Below are positions 26,297 to 34,678 of a stretch of DNA of 64,000 nt, piece by piece. Source of the DNA: Thioclava pacifica DSM 10166. Its GTDB lineage: Bacteria; Pseudomonadota; Alphaproteobacteria; Rhodobacterales; Rhodobacteraceae. The stretch is taken from positions 1 through 64,000 of the forward strand of contig NZ_AUND01000034.1 in the NCBI RefSeq assembly GCF_000714535.1, read 5' to 3'. Each line of letters begins with the position of its first letter. Position 1 is the stretch's first letter. The notes under the pieces were generated by a model, which saw only the letters and a program-made list of their open reading frames with translations, had not been told where the DNA came from and searched no databases. Position numbers and translations under genes: made by a program.

Positions 26297-26477
26297 AACT
26301 GCTCTGGTTTCGCGTAGTCCGCCTGTGAAAGGGCAGGGCTTTTGCCCCTATCCACTGCGGCCTCCATCCCTCTATCCACAAAATCCTGCGGCCCGTGCGG
26401 CATCGCGGCTTTGACAAGCTCCCCCCGCTTCGGTAGTCACCTTGAAAAGGAATTTGAACTTCCGGCGGGAGAGGGCG

Positions 26478-28814
26478 ATGGCGAACGGCTTGCAAACGGT
26501 GCTCAAGATTTGCGCAACGCGAAAGGCCCTGCGCGCAAGCGTGGTTTTCCCCGCGATCGCAATGGGTTGTATCGCGGTTCCGGCGATCGCCCAGGCTCAG
26601 CAATACAGCTTCTCTCGCGTCGTGATCGTCGGCAATGAGCGGATCGAGCCGGCGACGATTCTGGCCTTTGCGAGAATCGCGCGCAACGCGCCGGTAACCG
26701 CTGCCGATCTCAACGCCGCCTATCAGCGCATCGCAGGCTCGGGTCTGTTCGAGAAAGTCGCCGTGACGCCCAAGGGATCCACGCTTGAGATCACGGTCAA
26801 GGAATACCCGACCGTCAACGTGATCAATTTCGAGGGCAACAAGGTCGTCAAGGACGAGGTGCTTTCGCAGGTTGTCCAGACCAAGCCCAACCGCGTCTTC
26901 AACCCCGCCGAGGTCGAGGCCGATGCCCAGCGTCTGGTTCAGGCCTATTCCGACGATGGTCGGATGGCCGCGCGCGTGACGCCGAAGGTGATCCGCCGCT
27001 CGGATAACCGCGTCGACATCGCCTTCGAAATCAAGGAAGGCAAGGTCACCAATATCGAGCGGATCACCTTCACCGGGAACCGTTCCTATTCGGACCGCCG
27101 CCTGCGCCAGGTGCTTGCCTCGAAACAGGCTGGTATCTTCCGTACCTTCGTCAAGGACGACACGTTCAACGAGCGCCGCATTCCCGCCGACCGCCAGAAG
27201 CTGATCGATTTCTACCAGCAGCGCGGCTTCATGGATGTGCAGGTCACTGGTGTTTCGTCGCAGATGACGCGGGCGCGTGATGCCTTCTACATGACCTTCA
27301 ATGTCATCGAAGGTCAGAAATTCCACTTCGACAAGGTGACGACCACCTCGGAGATCGACGGTCTCGATCCGGAGGAGTTCCAGAAGCTCGCGAAGATCCG
27401 CAGCGGCCAGACCTATTCGCCCCAGGCGATCGAATATGCCGTGACCCGGATGGAGCAGCTCGCGATCAAGAAGGGCGTGCAATTCGTCCGCGTGCAGCCG
27501 CAGATCACCAAGGATCAGCGCACGCAATCGGTGGACGTGACTTTCCAGCTGGTGCGCGGCCCGCGTATCTTCGTGCAGCGCATCGACATCGAGGGTAACA
27601 CCACCACGCTCGACCGCGTCATCCGCCGCGAGTTCGACACCGCCGAGGGCGACGCGTTCAACCCGCGTGCGATCCAGAACGCGGCCGACCGCGTGCGCGC
27701 CACGGGCTTTTTCAGCAATGTCGACGTAAACGCCAATCAGGGTTCGAGCCCGGATCAGGTCGTGGTCGATGTGAACGTGGACGAACAGCCGACTGGCTCG
27801 CTTGGCTTCGGTGCCTCCTTCTCGAAGAGCGACGGCGTGGGCTTCAACGCGAGCTTGCAGGAATCGAACTTCCTCGGTCGCGGTCAGTTCCTCGGGCTCT
27901 CGCTGGGCACGACCAAGGATAACAACACGTCGAGCCTCCGCTTCGTCGAGCCGCGTTTCCTCGGCCGTGACGTGAGCTTCAGCTTCGGCGCGAGCTACAC
28001 CACGACGAGCTCAGCAACGAATAACAGCTTCGATACGCGCCGCATCAGCGTCTCGCCCTCCTTCGAATTCCCCGTCTCCGAGCGCGGCCGTCTGGCGGTG
28101 CGCTACAAGGTCGGTGAGGACTCGCTCAACAACGTGCCGCTGGAATCGTCGCAGATTCTCCGCCTCGAAGAGGAAGAAAAAGGTACGCAGCGCTATTCGG
28201 GCTTCGGCTATACCTACAGCTTCAACACCAAGCGCGAGCAGATCGACCCGCGCTTTGACTGGCGCTTCAGCTTCTCGCAGGACTTCTGGGGCGTCGGCGG
28301 CGATGTGACCGGGGGGGTGACCTCGGCCAAGATCCAGGGCGAGCGCAAGGTCTTCAACGAGGAGGTCACGCTGCGGGCCTCGCTCGAAGGTGGTGCGGTG
28401 CATGCCTCGGGTGGCACGACGATCCTGCAACGTTTCAGCGGCAGCCAGATCCGCGGCTTCCAGAGCTACGGGATTGGCCCGCGTGACACCGATGCGACGA
28501 ACGATGACGCTCTGGGCGGCAATTATTACTGGGTCGGCAAGGTCGAAGCGCAGTTCCCGATCGGCTTCCCCGAGGAATACGGCATCTCGGGTGGTGTGTT
28601 CTGGGATGTCGGTTCGGTCTGGGGACTCAACGATACCAACGGTGATGGAGTAGACCCTGTCGACGACTCGATGCATCTCCGCTCGGCGGTCGGCTTCTCG
28701 ATCTTCTGGGACTCGGGCATCGGCCCGCTGCGCCTGAACTTCTCGAAGGCGGTCAAGAAAGAAGACTACGACAAGACGCAGAACTTCGATCTGACGCTCT
28801 CGACGCAGTTCTGA
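26478..28814 (+). CDS. bamA: Outer membrane protein assembly factor BamA
   Basis: A 778-residue Omp85-family protein that inserts beta-barrel proteins into the outer membrane. After a signal peptide ending AIAQAQ come five POTRA domains (first SRVVIVGNERIEPATILAFARI; others begin NVINFEGNKVVKDE, NIERITFTGNRSYSD, KFHFDKVTTTSEID and FVQRIDIEGNTTTLDRVIRREF) and a C-terminal 16-strand barrel ending LTLSTQF with the terminal Phe of outer membrane proteins. The barrel includes FGASFSKSDGVGFNASLQESNFLGRGQ and the lid-lock type segment QRFSGSQIRGFQSYGIGPRD (RGF/Y motif). The start at 26478 matches the signal peptide. It is followed one base later by skp. Confidence 0.96.
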   Translation: MANGLQTVLKICATRKALRASVVFPAIAMGCIAVPAIAQAQQYSFSRVVIVGNERIEPATILAFARIARNAPVTAADLNAAYQRIAGSGLFEKVAVTPKGSTLEITVKEYPTVNVINFEGNKVVKDEVLSQVVQTKPNRVFNPAEVEADAQRLVQAYSDDGRMAARVTPKVIRRSDNRVDIAFEIKEGKVTNIERITFTGNRSYSDRRLRQVLASKQAGIFRTFVKDDTFNERRIPADRQKLIDFYQQRGFMDVQVTGVSSQMTRARDAFYMTFNVIEGQKFHFDKVTTTSEIDGLDPEEFQKLAKIRSGQTYSPQAIEYAVTRMEQLAIKKGVQFVRVQPQITKDQRTQSVDVTFQLVRGPRIFVQRIDIEGNTTTLDRVIRREFDTAEGDAFNPRAIQNAADRVRATGFFSNVDVNANQGSSPDQVVVDVNVDEQPTGSLGFGASFSKSDGVGFNASLQESNFLGRGQFLGLSLGTTKDNNTSSLRFVEPRFLGRDVSFSFGASYTTTSSATNNSFDTRRISVSPSFEFPVSERGRLAVRYKVGEDSLNNVPLESSQILRLEEEEKGTQRYSGFGYTYSFNTKREQIDPRFDWRFSFSQDFWGVGGDVTGGVTSAKIQGERKVFNEEVTLRASLEGGAVHASGGTTILQRFSGSQIRGFQSYGIGPRDTDATNDDALGGNYYWVGKVEAQFPIGFPEEYGISGGVFWDVGSVWGLNDTNGDGVDPVDDSMHLRSAVGFSIFWDSGIGPLRLNFSKAVKKEDYDKTQNFDLTLSTQF

Positions 28815-28815
28815 C

Positions 28816-29649
28816 ATGAGCGGCTTTCGCCGGGCGATATCGCTTTTGCTGACGGGAGCGGTGCTGGTCGCCGCACCCGTCGCTGTTTTTGCGCAAGGCA
28901 CCGGCTCCGCGAGCGTGACCCATCCGCAAAGCCCCGTCCTGACCCTCGATTGGGAGCGTCTTTATACGGAGTCGCTATGGGGCAAGCGCGTGGCGAAGGA
29001 AATCGACGCCGCCTCAGCCAGTCTGCGTCAGGAAAACAACCGGATCGCGGGTCAGCTCGAAGCCGAGGAGCGGGATCTGACGACGCAGCGCGCGTCGATG
29101 GCGCCGGCCGATTTCCAGAAAGCTGCCGAGGCATTTGACAAGCGCGCAACCGAGATCCGTGCCGCGCAGAAGGCCAAGGCCGATGCGATCCAGAGCCAGC
29201 TCAATGCGGAACGTCAGGCCTTCATTTCTGCAGCAATGCCGTTGATCGACGAGGTGCTCGCGGCGCGCGGGGCGGCAGTGGTTCTGGATTCACGCGTTAT
29301 CATTCGCGGGCTTGCGAGCGCCGATATCACCGCGGCGCTGGCGCAACGCGTCGATACCGAGATTGGCGACGGGGCAGGGCGTGTGCCTGCCACGGTTCCG
29401 GCCTCGGGGGGCACGACCACGGGTGATAGCGCCGGGGCGACCGGCAATGCGACCAATCCCGGCGATGGCGCCGATGCAATGACCGCTCCTGCCACGGACG
29501 ATGGCGTCTATGTCGATGACAGCGCCAATCGTGCCACGGAAACCGGGGCCGATCCGGTGCTTCAGGGGGGCGCAGCTCCCACGCCCGAGACGCCGCTTGG
29601 CCTGCCGATGCCAAGTGTCCCGACCGGCGATCAGAGCGGCGCGAACTAG
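28816..29649 (+). CDS. OmpH/Skp family periplasmic chaperone
   Basis: A 277-residue secreted protein. The signal peptide (AISLLLTGAVLVAAPVAVFA) is followed by the Skp pattern: PVLTLDWERLYTESLWGKRVAKEIDAASASLRQENNRIAGQLEAEERDLTTQRASM, a long coiled coil, then IDEVLAARGAAVVLDSRVIIRGLASADITAALAQRVD. It should hold unfolded outer membrane proteins for BamA, encoded just upstream. It is about 100 residues longer than E. coli Skp; the extra C-terminal part is a low-complexity Gly/Ala/Thr/Asp stretch (TVPASGGTTTGDSAGATGNATN...), probably disordered. Confidence 0.87.
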   Translation: MSGFRRAISLLLTGAVLVAAPVAVFAQGTGSASVTHPQSPVLTLDWERLYTESLWGKRVAKEIDAASASLRQENNRIAGQLEAEERDLTTQRASMAPADFQKAAEAFDKRATEIRAAQKAKADAIQSQLNAERQAFISAAMPLIDEVLAARGAAVVLDSRVIIRGLASADITAALAQRVDTEIGDGAGRVPATVPASGGTTTGDSAGATGNATNPGDGADAMTAPATDDGVYVDDSANRATETGADPVLQGGAAPTPETPLGLPMPSVPTGDQSGAN

Positions 29650-29754
29650 CCCCTGATCCTTGCCAAGCCGCGCGCTGATTGCTAGCAACTTACCAAAAGA
29701 AGCGGGCTGCGACGGACAGCATTCCAGCGCGCCGCCAAAGAACGAGGACATGTG

Positions 29755-30216
29755 ATGACCGAACCCGCCCCCTATACCGAAGCAAACCTGTCGCTCATCA
29801 AGCGGATCATCCCGCATCGCTACCCGTTCCTGCTGATCGACAAGGTGGTCGATATCGTGCCGAACGAGGGTGCCGTGGGGATCAAGAACGTCACCTGTAA
29901 CGAGCCGCATTTCCAGGGCCACTTCCCGGATGAACCGATCATGCCGGGCGTCACCATTGTTGAGGCGATGGCGCAGACGGCGGCAGTCGTCGTGGGCATC
30001 TCGACCGACACGATCGACAAGAAGCTGGGCACCTATTTCATGGCGATCGACAAGTGCAAGTTCCGCCGCATGGTGGTGCCGGGCGACGTGCTGAAGATGC
30101 ATGTGAAAGTGCTGCGCGGCGGCGGCAAGGTCTGGAAATTCGAGGGGCGCGCCGAGGTTGATGGCGAGCTTGCAGCCACCGCCGAATTCATGGCGATGAT
30201 GGATCTGAAGGGCTGA
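29755..30216 (+). CDS. fabZ: 3-hydroxyacyl-[acyl-carrier-protein] dehydratase FabZ
   Basis: A 153-residue hot-dog fold dehydratase of fatty acid synthesis. The catalytic His is in [24 protein letters not shown] and the catalytic Glu in the same segment (VEAMAQ); [16 protein letters not shown] is the typical N-terminus. The ATG at 29755 was preferred to an adjacent GTG. It shares hydroxyacyl-ACP intermediates with LpxA, encoded five bases downstream, and the two enzymes compete for them. The usual lpxD between skp and fabZ is absent. Confidence 0.95.
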   Translation: MTEPAPYTEANLSLIKRIIPHRYPFLLIDKVVDIVPNEGAVGIKNVTCNEPHFQGHFPDEPIMPGVTIVEAMAQTAAVVVGISTDTIDKKLGTYFMAIDKCKFRRMVVPGDVLKMHVKVLRGGGKVWKFEGRAEVDGELAATAEFMAMMDLKG

Positions 30217-30221
30217 GCGCG

Positions 30222-31019
30222 GTGAGCGTCGACGCGAGCGCGCAGATCCACCCTTCGGCGGTGATCGAGCCGGGGGCGGTGATCGGTCCGGATTGCCGGA
30301 TCGGCCCGTTCTGCGTGATCGGCTCCGAGGTGGTGCTGGGCCGCGGCGTGGAGCTGCAATCCCATGTCGTTGTGCAAGGTGCGACCGAGATCGGCGACGA
30401 GACACAGGTCTTCCCCTTCGCCTCGCTCGGCCAGATCCCGCAGGATCTGAAGTTCAAGGGCGAGAAAACGCGGCTGGTGATCGGCAACCGGAACCGCATC
30501 CGCGAATATGTGACGATGAACACCGGCACCGAGGGCGGTGGCGGGATCACGCGTGTGGGCGATGACGGGCTCTTCATGTCGTCGTGCCACGTCGCGCATG
30601 ATGCGCAGATCGGGGATCGGGTGATCCTGGTGAATTCGGTCGCGATCGCGGGCCATTGCGTGCTCGAAGACGATGTGATCGTGGGCGGCCTGTCGGGCGT
30701 GCACCAATGGGTGCGCATCGGGCGCGGCGCGATCATCGGGGCGCTCTCGATGGTGACGGCCGATGTCATTCCCCATGCGCTGGTCGCGGGGCCGCGCGCG
30801 GGGCTTGAAGGGCTGAACCTCGTGGGTCTGAAGCGGCGCGGCACCTCGCGCGAGGAAATCTCGGCGCTGCGCAAGACGATGGCGGCGCTCAGCGAGGGCA
30901 GTTTCCGCGACTCGGCGCGCAAGCTCTCGGAGGAGGGCGTCGAGGGCGATCTGGCCCGCGAAGTGCTTGATTTCATTCTCGGTCCCTCGGATCGCAGCTT
31001 CCTGACGCCGGGCAAATGA
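30222..31019 (+). CDS. lpxA: UDP-N-acetylglucosamine acyltransferase LpxA
   Basis: A 265-residue left-handed beta-helix enzyme that starts lipid A synthesis by adding a 3-hydroxyacyl chain to UDP-GlcNAc. Hexapeptide repeats (IHPSAVIEPGAVIGPDCRIGPFCVIGSEVVLG) fill the N-terminal two thirds, the catalytic His is in SSCHVAHDAQIGD, and GLNLVGLKRRGTSREEI begins the helical C-terminus. Start is GTG at 30222. It overlaps lpxI by ATGA. Confidence 0.95.
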   Translation: MSVDASAQIHPSAVIEPGAVIGPDCRIGPFCVIGSEVVLGRGVELQSHVVVQGATEIGDETQVFPFASLGQIPQDLKFKGEKTRLVIGNRNRIREYVTMNTGTEGGGGITRVGDDGLFMSSCHVAHDAQIGDRVILVNSVAIAGHCVLEDDVIVGGLSGVHQWVRIGRGAIIGALSMVTADVIPHALVAGPRAGLEGLNLVGLKRRGTSREEISALRKTMAALSEGSFRDSARKLSEEGVEGDLAREVLDFILGPSDRSFLTPGK

Positions 31020-31831
31020 GCATCGGAGCCGATACCGCGCTGATCGCGGGCTCCGGCCTGTTGCCCGCGCTGTTGAAAGGGGCGGCGCCCGATCTGCTGA
31101 TCTGCGAAATGATCGGCGCGCCCTGCGATCTGGAGGGCGATCATCTGCGCTTCCGGATCGAGCGGCTTGTACCGTTCCTCGACGAGCTGACCGACCGTGG
31201 CATCAAGCGGGTGGTCTTTGCCGGCGCGATGCAGCGTCCCGCGATTGACCCCGAACAGTTCGATCCGCGCTCGGCCCAGCTGGTGCCGCGTCTGGCGATG
31301 GCGATGCAGGCGGGCGATGACGCGACGCTGCGCGCGGTGATCGAGCTTTTCGAGGAGTGGGAGTTCGAGGTGATCGGTGCCCATGAGATTGCACCCGACC
31401 TGCTGCCCGCCGAAGGCGTTCTTTGCGGCACCCCGAGCGCGGTGGATGAGCACGACGCGCAGCGCGGGGCCGAGATCGTGTCCGCTCTTGGCGCCTCGGA
31501 TATCGGTCAGGGCGCGGTCGTGGCACGCGGGCTTTGCGTGGCGGTCGAGACCCTTCCGGGCACCGATGCGATGCTGGAATTCGTGCGCTATCACAAAGGC
31601 TTGCGAGCCGATCTTAAAGGGCTCAAAGGGGTCTTTTATAAGGCTCCCAAACCCGGTCAGGACCGCCGTGTCGATCTGCCCGCGATCGGGGTTCAGACCG
31701 TCGCGAACGCCGCCGCCGCTGGCCTGTCGGGCATCGCCTTCGAGGCGGGCGGCGTGATGCTTCTGGACCGTGCCGCCGTGGTCGAGGCCGCCGAGGCCGC
31801 GGGCCTTTTCCTCTGGGCCTGCGCACCATGA
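31016..31831 (+). CDS. lpxI: UDP-2,3-diacylglucosamine pyrophosphatase LpxI
   Basis: A 271-residue protein of the LpxI (DUF1009) family, which replaces LpxH in alphaproteobacteria and hydrolyses UDP-2,3-diacylglucosamine to lipid X and UMP. ALIAGSGLLPALLKGA, GVLCGTPSAVDEHDAQRG, GQGAVVARGLCVAVETLPGTDAMLE and RVDLPAIGVQTVANAAAAGLSGIAFEAGG are the family landmarks. It overlaps lpxA upstream and lpxB downstream by ATGA, placing it exactly at its pathway step. Confidence 0.93.
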   Translation: MSIGADTALIAGSGLLPALLKGAAPDLLICEMIGAPCDLEGDHLRFRIERLVPFLDELTDRGIKRVVFAGAMQRPAIDPEQFDPRSAQLVPRLAMAMQAGDDATLRAVIELFEEWEFEVIGAHEIAPDLLPAEGVLCGTPSAVDEHDAQRGAEIVSALGASDIGQGAVVARGLCVAVETLPGTDAMLEFVRYHKGLRADLKGLKGVFYKAPKPGQDRRVDLPAIGVQTVANAAAAGLSGIAFEAGGVMLLDRAAVVEAAEAAGLFLWACAP

Positions 31832-32979
31832 GGATCTTCGTCATCGCGGGCGAGGCCTCGGGCGACAAGCTCGGCGGCGCCCTGATGGCGGGGCTTTCGG
31901 AACTGGCGCCGGGGATCGAGTGGCGCGGCGTCGGCGGCGAGGAGATGAGCGGGCAAGGGCTCGACAGCCTCTTCCCGATGGAAGAACTGTCGGTCATGGG
32001 CCTGATGGAGGTCCTGCCGAAATACCGCCATCTCAAGCGCCGCATCAGTGAGACCGCCGAGGCCGTGGTCGCGTTGGCGCCCGATGCGCTGATCACCATC
32101 GACAGCCCTGATTTCTGCCTCCGCGTCGCGCGGCTGGCGAAGGAAAAACGCCCTGATCTCAAGGTGATCCATTACGTTGCGCCCTCGGTCTGGGCCTGGC
32201 GTCCGGGGCGCGCGGCGAAGATGGCGCAGGTCGTCGATCATGTGCTGGCGCTCTTGCCCTTCGAGCCGCCCTATATGGAAGCCGCCGGGATGAGCTGCGA
32301 TTTCGTCGGCCATCCGGTCGTGGCCGAACCGCGCGCCGATCAGGCCGACGCGGCCACCTTCCGCGAGACCCATATGATCGGCGAGGATCAACCGCTGGCG
32401 CTCTGTCTGCCGGGCTCGCGCCGGGGCGAGGTGAAGCGTCTGGGCCCGCGCTTCGACGAGGCCCTGATGCAGCTGCGCGACCGCGAGCCGGGGCTGCGCG
32501 TCGTGCTGCCGACGGTGCGGGGCGTGGCCCCGATGGTGCGCGAGATGACCGCGCGCTGGCCCGTCGCGCCGATCGTTGTCGAGAATACCGAGGACAAGCG
32601 CGCCGCCTTTGCCGCTGCCGATATCGCGCTGGCGGCGAGCGGCACGGTCAGCCTGGAACTGGCGGCGAACCGGGTGCCGATGGTGATCGCATATGATGCG
32701 AATTTTATCTCGTGGCATGTGATCTCGCGGATGCTCAAGATCGACACGGTGACACTGGTGAACCTCGTGTCGGACACCCGCGTGATCCCGGAATTCCTTG
32801 GCCCCGAGTGCAAACCGCGCGCGATCTCGGCAAAAATGCTCGAATTGCTTGAGGACGATGACTCGCGGAGCGAGCAGTTCGCGGTGATGGAAGAGGTGAT
32901 GCAGCGTCTGGGCGAGGGCGGCGAGCCGCCGGGCTTGCGCGCCGCGCGCTCGGTTCTGGAGTTTATCGGGAGGGTGTGA
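31828..32979 (+). CDS. lpxB: Lipid A disaccharide synthase
   Basis: A 383-residue GT19 glycosyltransferase that joins UDP-2,3-diacylglucosamine and lipid X into the beta-1,6-linked lipid A disaccharide. MRIFVIAGEASGDKLGGALM, FPMEELSVMGLMEVLPKYRHLKRRI, TIDSPDFCLRVA, IHYVAPSVWAWRPGRAAKMAQVVDHVLALLPFEP and LPGSRRGEVKRLGP are all family signatures. It overlaps lpxI by ATGA and ends against the small c-type cytochrome gene (TGATG). Confidence 0.95.
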   Translation: MRIFVIAGEASGDKLGGALMAGLSELAPGIEWRGVGGEEMSGQGLDSLFPMEELSVMGLMEVLPKYRHLKRRISETAEAVVALAPDALITIDSPDFCLRVARLAKEKRPDLKVIHYVAPSVWAWRPGRAAKMAQVVDHVLALLPFEPPYMEAAGMSCDFVGHPVVAEPRADQADAATFRETHMIGEDQPLALCLPGSRRGEVKRLGPRFDEALMQLRDREPGLRVVLPTVRGVAPMVREMTARWPVAPIVVENTEDKRAAFAAADIALAASGTVSLELAANRVPMVIAYDANFISWHVISRMLKIDTVTLVNLVSDTRVIPEFLGPECKPRAISAKMLELLEDDDSRSEQFAVMEEVMQRLGEGGEPPGLRAARSVLEFIGRV

Positions 32980-33254
32980 TGCGGGTCTTCTTGGCGATTT
33001 CCCTGACAGTTTGGGGCGGGTTCGCACAGGCAGAAACCGATCCAGCGCAGCTTTTCGCGAAATCCTGTAGTCGCTGTCACATGACTGCCGAGGCATTGGT
33101 CGCGCAGATGGTCTGGGCGCCCGATGCGGATACGGCCGAGGAACGGGCCGACTGGTTTGACGGGTTCATCGCCAGGCACCATTCTCCGAAGGCCGGGGAT
33201 CGTGCGACGCTCGCCGTGTGGCTGTCAGGGCTCACCGGAAAAGACGAGCCCTGA
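32979..33254 (+). CDS. Small exported c-type cytochrome-like protein
   Basis: A 91-residue protein with a signal peptide (MRVFLAISLTVWGGFAQA) and one haem-c motif CSRCH (Cys30, Cys33, His34) near the mature N-terminus. Possible axial Met36 lies too close to the motif; later ligand candidates are His168-type residues absent, though GFIARHHSPKAGDRATLAVWLSGL resembles the end of a class I cytochrome c. It is the last gene of the lpx operon (TGATG junction with lpxB) and converges with the aminotransferase gene seven bases on. A short redox partner is likely, function unknown. An alternative GTG start lies three bases upstream. Confidence 0.75.
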   Translation: MRVFLAISLTVWGGFAQAETDPAQLFAKSCSRCHMTAEALVAQMVWAPDADTAEERADWFDGFIARHHSPKAGDRATLAVWLSGLTGKDEP

Positions 33255-33261
33255 CATTGGC

Positions 33262-34632
33262 TTAGCCGAGCACCGCTTTCACCGCATCGGCGGTGACTTC
33301 GACGATCTTGTCGGCCTCTGCCTGGGTCAGGCAGAGCGGCGGGGCGAGGCCCAGAATATCGCCCTGCGGCATCGCGCGCCCGATCACGCCGCGCTCGACC
33401 ATCGCGCCCGCGATCTTCGCTCCGACCTTCTCGGAGGCGTCGAAGAAGGTCCGGTTGTCGCGATCCGAGACGAACTCGACCGCGCAGAGCATCCCCTCGC
33501 CCCGGATGTCACCGACATTGGCATGCTCGCCAATCGCCGCCTTCATCTGCGCGTTGAGATAGGCGCCGACATTGCCCGCATTCTCGACCAGCCCGAGCTT
33601 GTCGATCAGCGCGAGGTTCGCGACCCCGGCCGCCGCCCCGATCGGGTGCGCCGAATAGGTCCAGCCATGGCCGATCGGGCCGTTCTCATCCGTCCCTTGC
33701 TCGAGCACTTTCCACATCCTGTCGCTCACGATCGTGCCCGAGAGCGGCGCATAGGCCGAGGTCAGACCCTTCGCGATGGTGATCAGGTCGGGCTTCATGC
33801 CGTAGTGATCCGAGCCGAACATCGAGCCCAGACGACCGAAGCCGGTCACGACCTCGTCGGCGATCAGCAGGATGTCGTATTTGTTGAGAACCTTCTGGAT
33901 CGCCTCCCAGTAACCGGCCGGCGGAGGCACGATGCCGCCGGTGCCCAGCACCGGCTCGCCGATGAAGGCGGCGATGGTGTCGGGGCCTTCGCGTTCGATC
34001 AGTTGCTCAAGCTCGGACGCGCAATAGGCGGTGAAGGCCTCTTCCGACATCGCCGCATCGGGGCGACGGAAGTAATAGGGCGCCTCGGTGTGGATCACCT
34101 GAGACAGCGGCAGATCGAATTTCTTGTGGAACAGCTCGAGCCCCGTCAGCGAGCCGGTCATCAGCCCCGAGCCGTGATAGCCGCGCCAGCGCGAGATGAT
34201 CTTCTTCTTCTCGGGGCGGTTCAGGATGTTGTTGTAATACCAGACCAGTTTGATGTTGGTCTCGTTCGCATCCGAGCCCGACAGACCGAAATAGACCTTC
34301 GACATGTGATCGGGCGCGCGCTCCATGACCATATGGGCCAGCGTGATCGAGGCCTCGGTGCCGTGGCCGACATAGGCGTGGTAATAGGCCAGCTCTTTCG
34401 CTTGCTCGGCGATGGCATCGGCGATCTCGGTGCGCCCATAGCCCACATTCACGCAGTAGAGCCCCGCGAAGCCGTCAAGCAGCTTGTTGCCGTCGCGATC
34501 CTCGATGAACACGCTCTTGCCGCCGGTGACGATGCGGTTCGGGCTTTCGCCGCGCGCATGCTGGGCGAGATGGGTCGAGGGATGGAAGAAGCTTTCGCGA
34601 TCCCACTTGTCGAGTTGGTCATTGGTCAGCAA
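33262..34632 (-). CDS. Class III omega-aminotransferase (putrescine/GABA-pyruvate type)
   Basis: A 456-residue PLP enzyme. LIADEVVTGFGRLGSMFG holds the Asp that binds the PLP pyridine nitrogen, and the Lys of ITIAKGLTSAYAPLSG forms the Schiff base; LFGLSGSDANETNIK-like YFGLSGSDANETNIKLVWYYNN is the phosphate region. The chosen start is TTG at 34632 because GGAG is six bases upstream and the conserved domain starts there; no ATG fits. It resembles pyruvate-dependent transaminases acting on putrescine, GABA or beta-alanine. The semialdehyde dehydrogenase gene lies 46 bases upstream on the same strand, giving an amine-to-acid pathway. Confidence 0.85.
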   Translation of the reverse strand: MLTNDQLDKWDRESFFHPSTHLAQHARGESPNRIVTGGKSVFIEDRDGNKLLDGFAGLYCVNVGYGRTEIADAIAEQAKELAYYHAYVGHGTEASITLAHMVMERAPDHMSKVYFGLSGSDANETNIKLVWYYNNILNRPEKKKIISRWRGYHGSGLMTGSLTGLELFHKKFDLPLSQVIHTEAPYYFRRPDAAMSEEAFTAYCASELEQLIEREGPDTIAAFIGEPVLGTGGIVPPPAGYWEAIQKVLNKYDILLIADEVVTGFGRLGSMFGSDHYGMKPDLITIAKGLTSAYAPLSGTIVSDRMWKVLEQGTDENGPIGHGWTYSAHPIGAAAGVANLALIDKLGLVENAGNVGAYLNAQMKAAIGEHANVGDIRGEGMLCAVEFVSDRDNRTFFDASEKVGAKIAGAMVERGVIGRAMPQGDILGLAPPLCLTQAEADKIVEVTADAVKAVLG

Positions 34633-34678
34633 TGGTGTCTCCTTCTTCGTGTTGGGTGCGTCTGCGTGGGCGAGGCGA

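Noticed and set aside
22963-26403. A very long open frame on the minus strand, over 1,100 codons
   Set aside because: It is antisense to cdsA, dxr and rseP, whose products are unmistakable; its translation is His/Arg/Asp-rich without domains, the usual shadow in GC-rich DNA.
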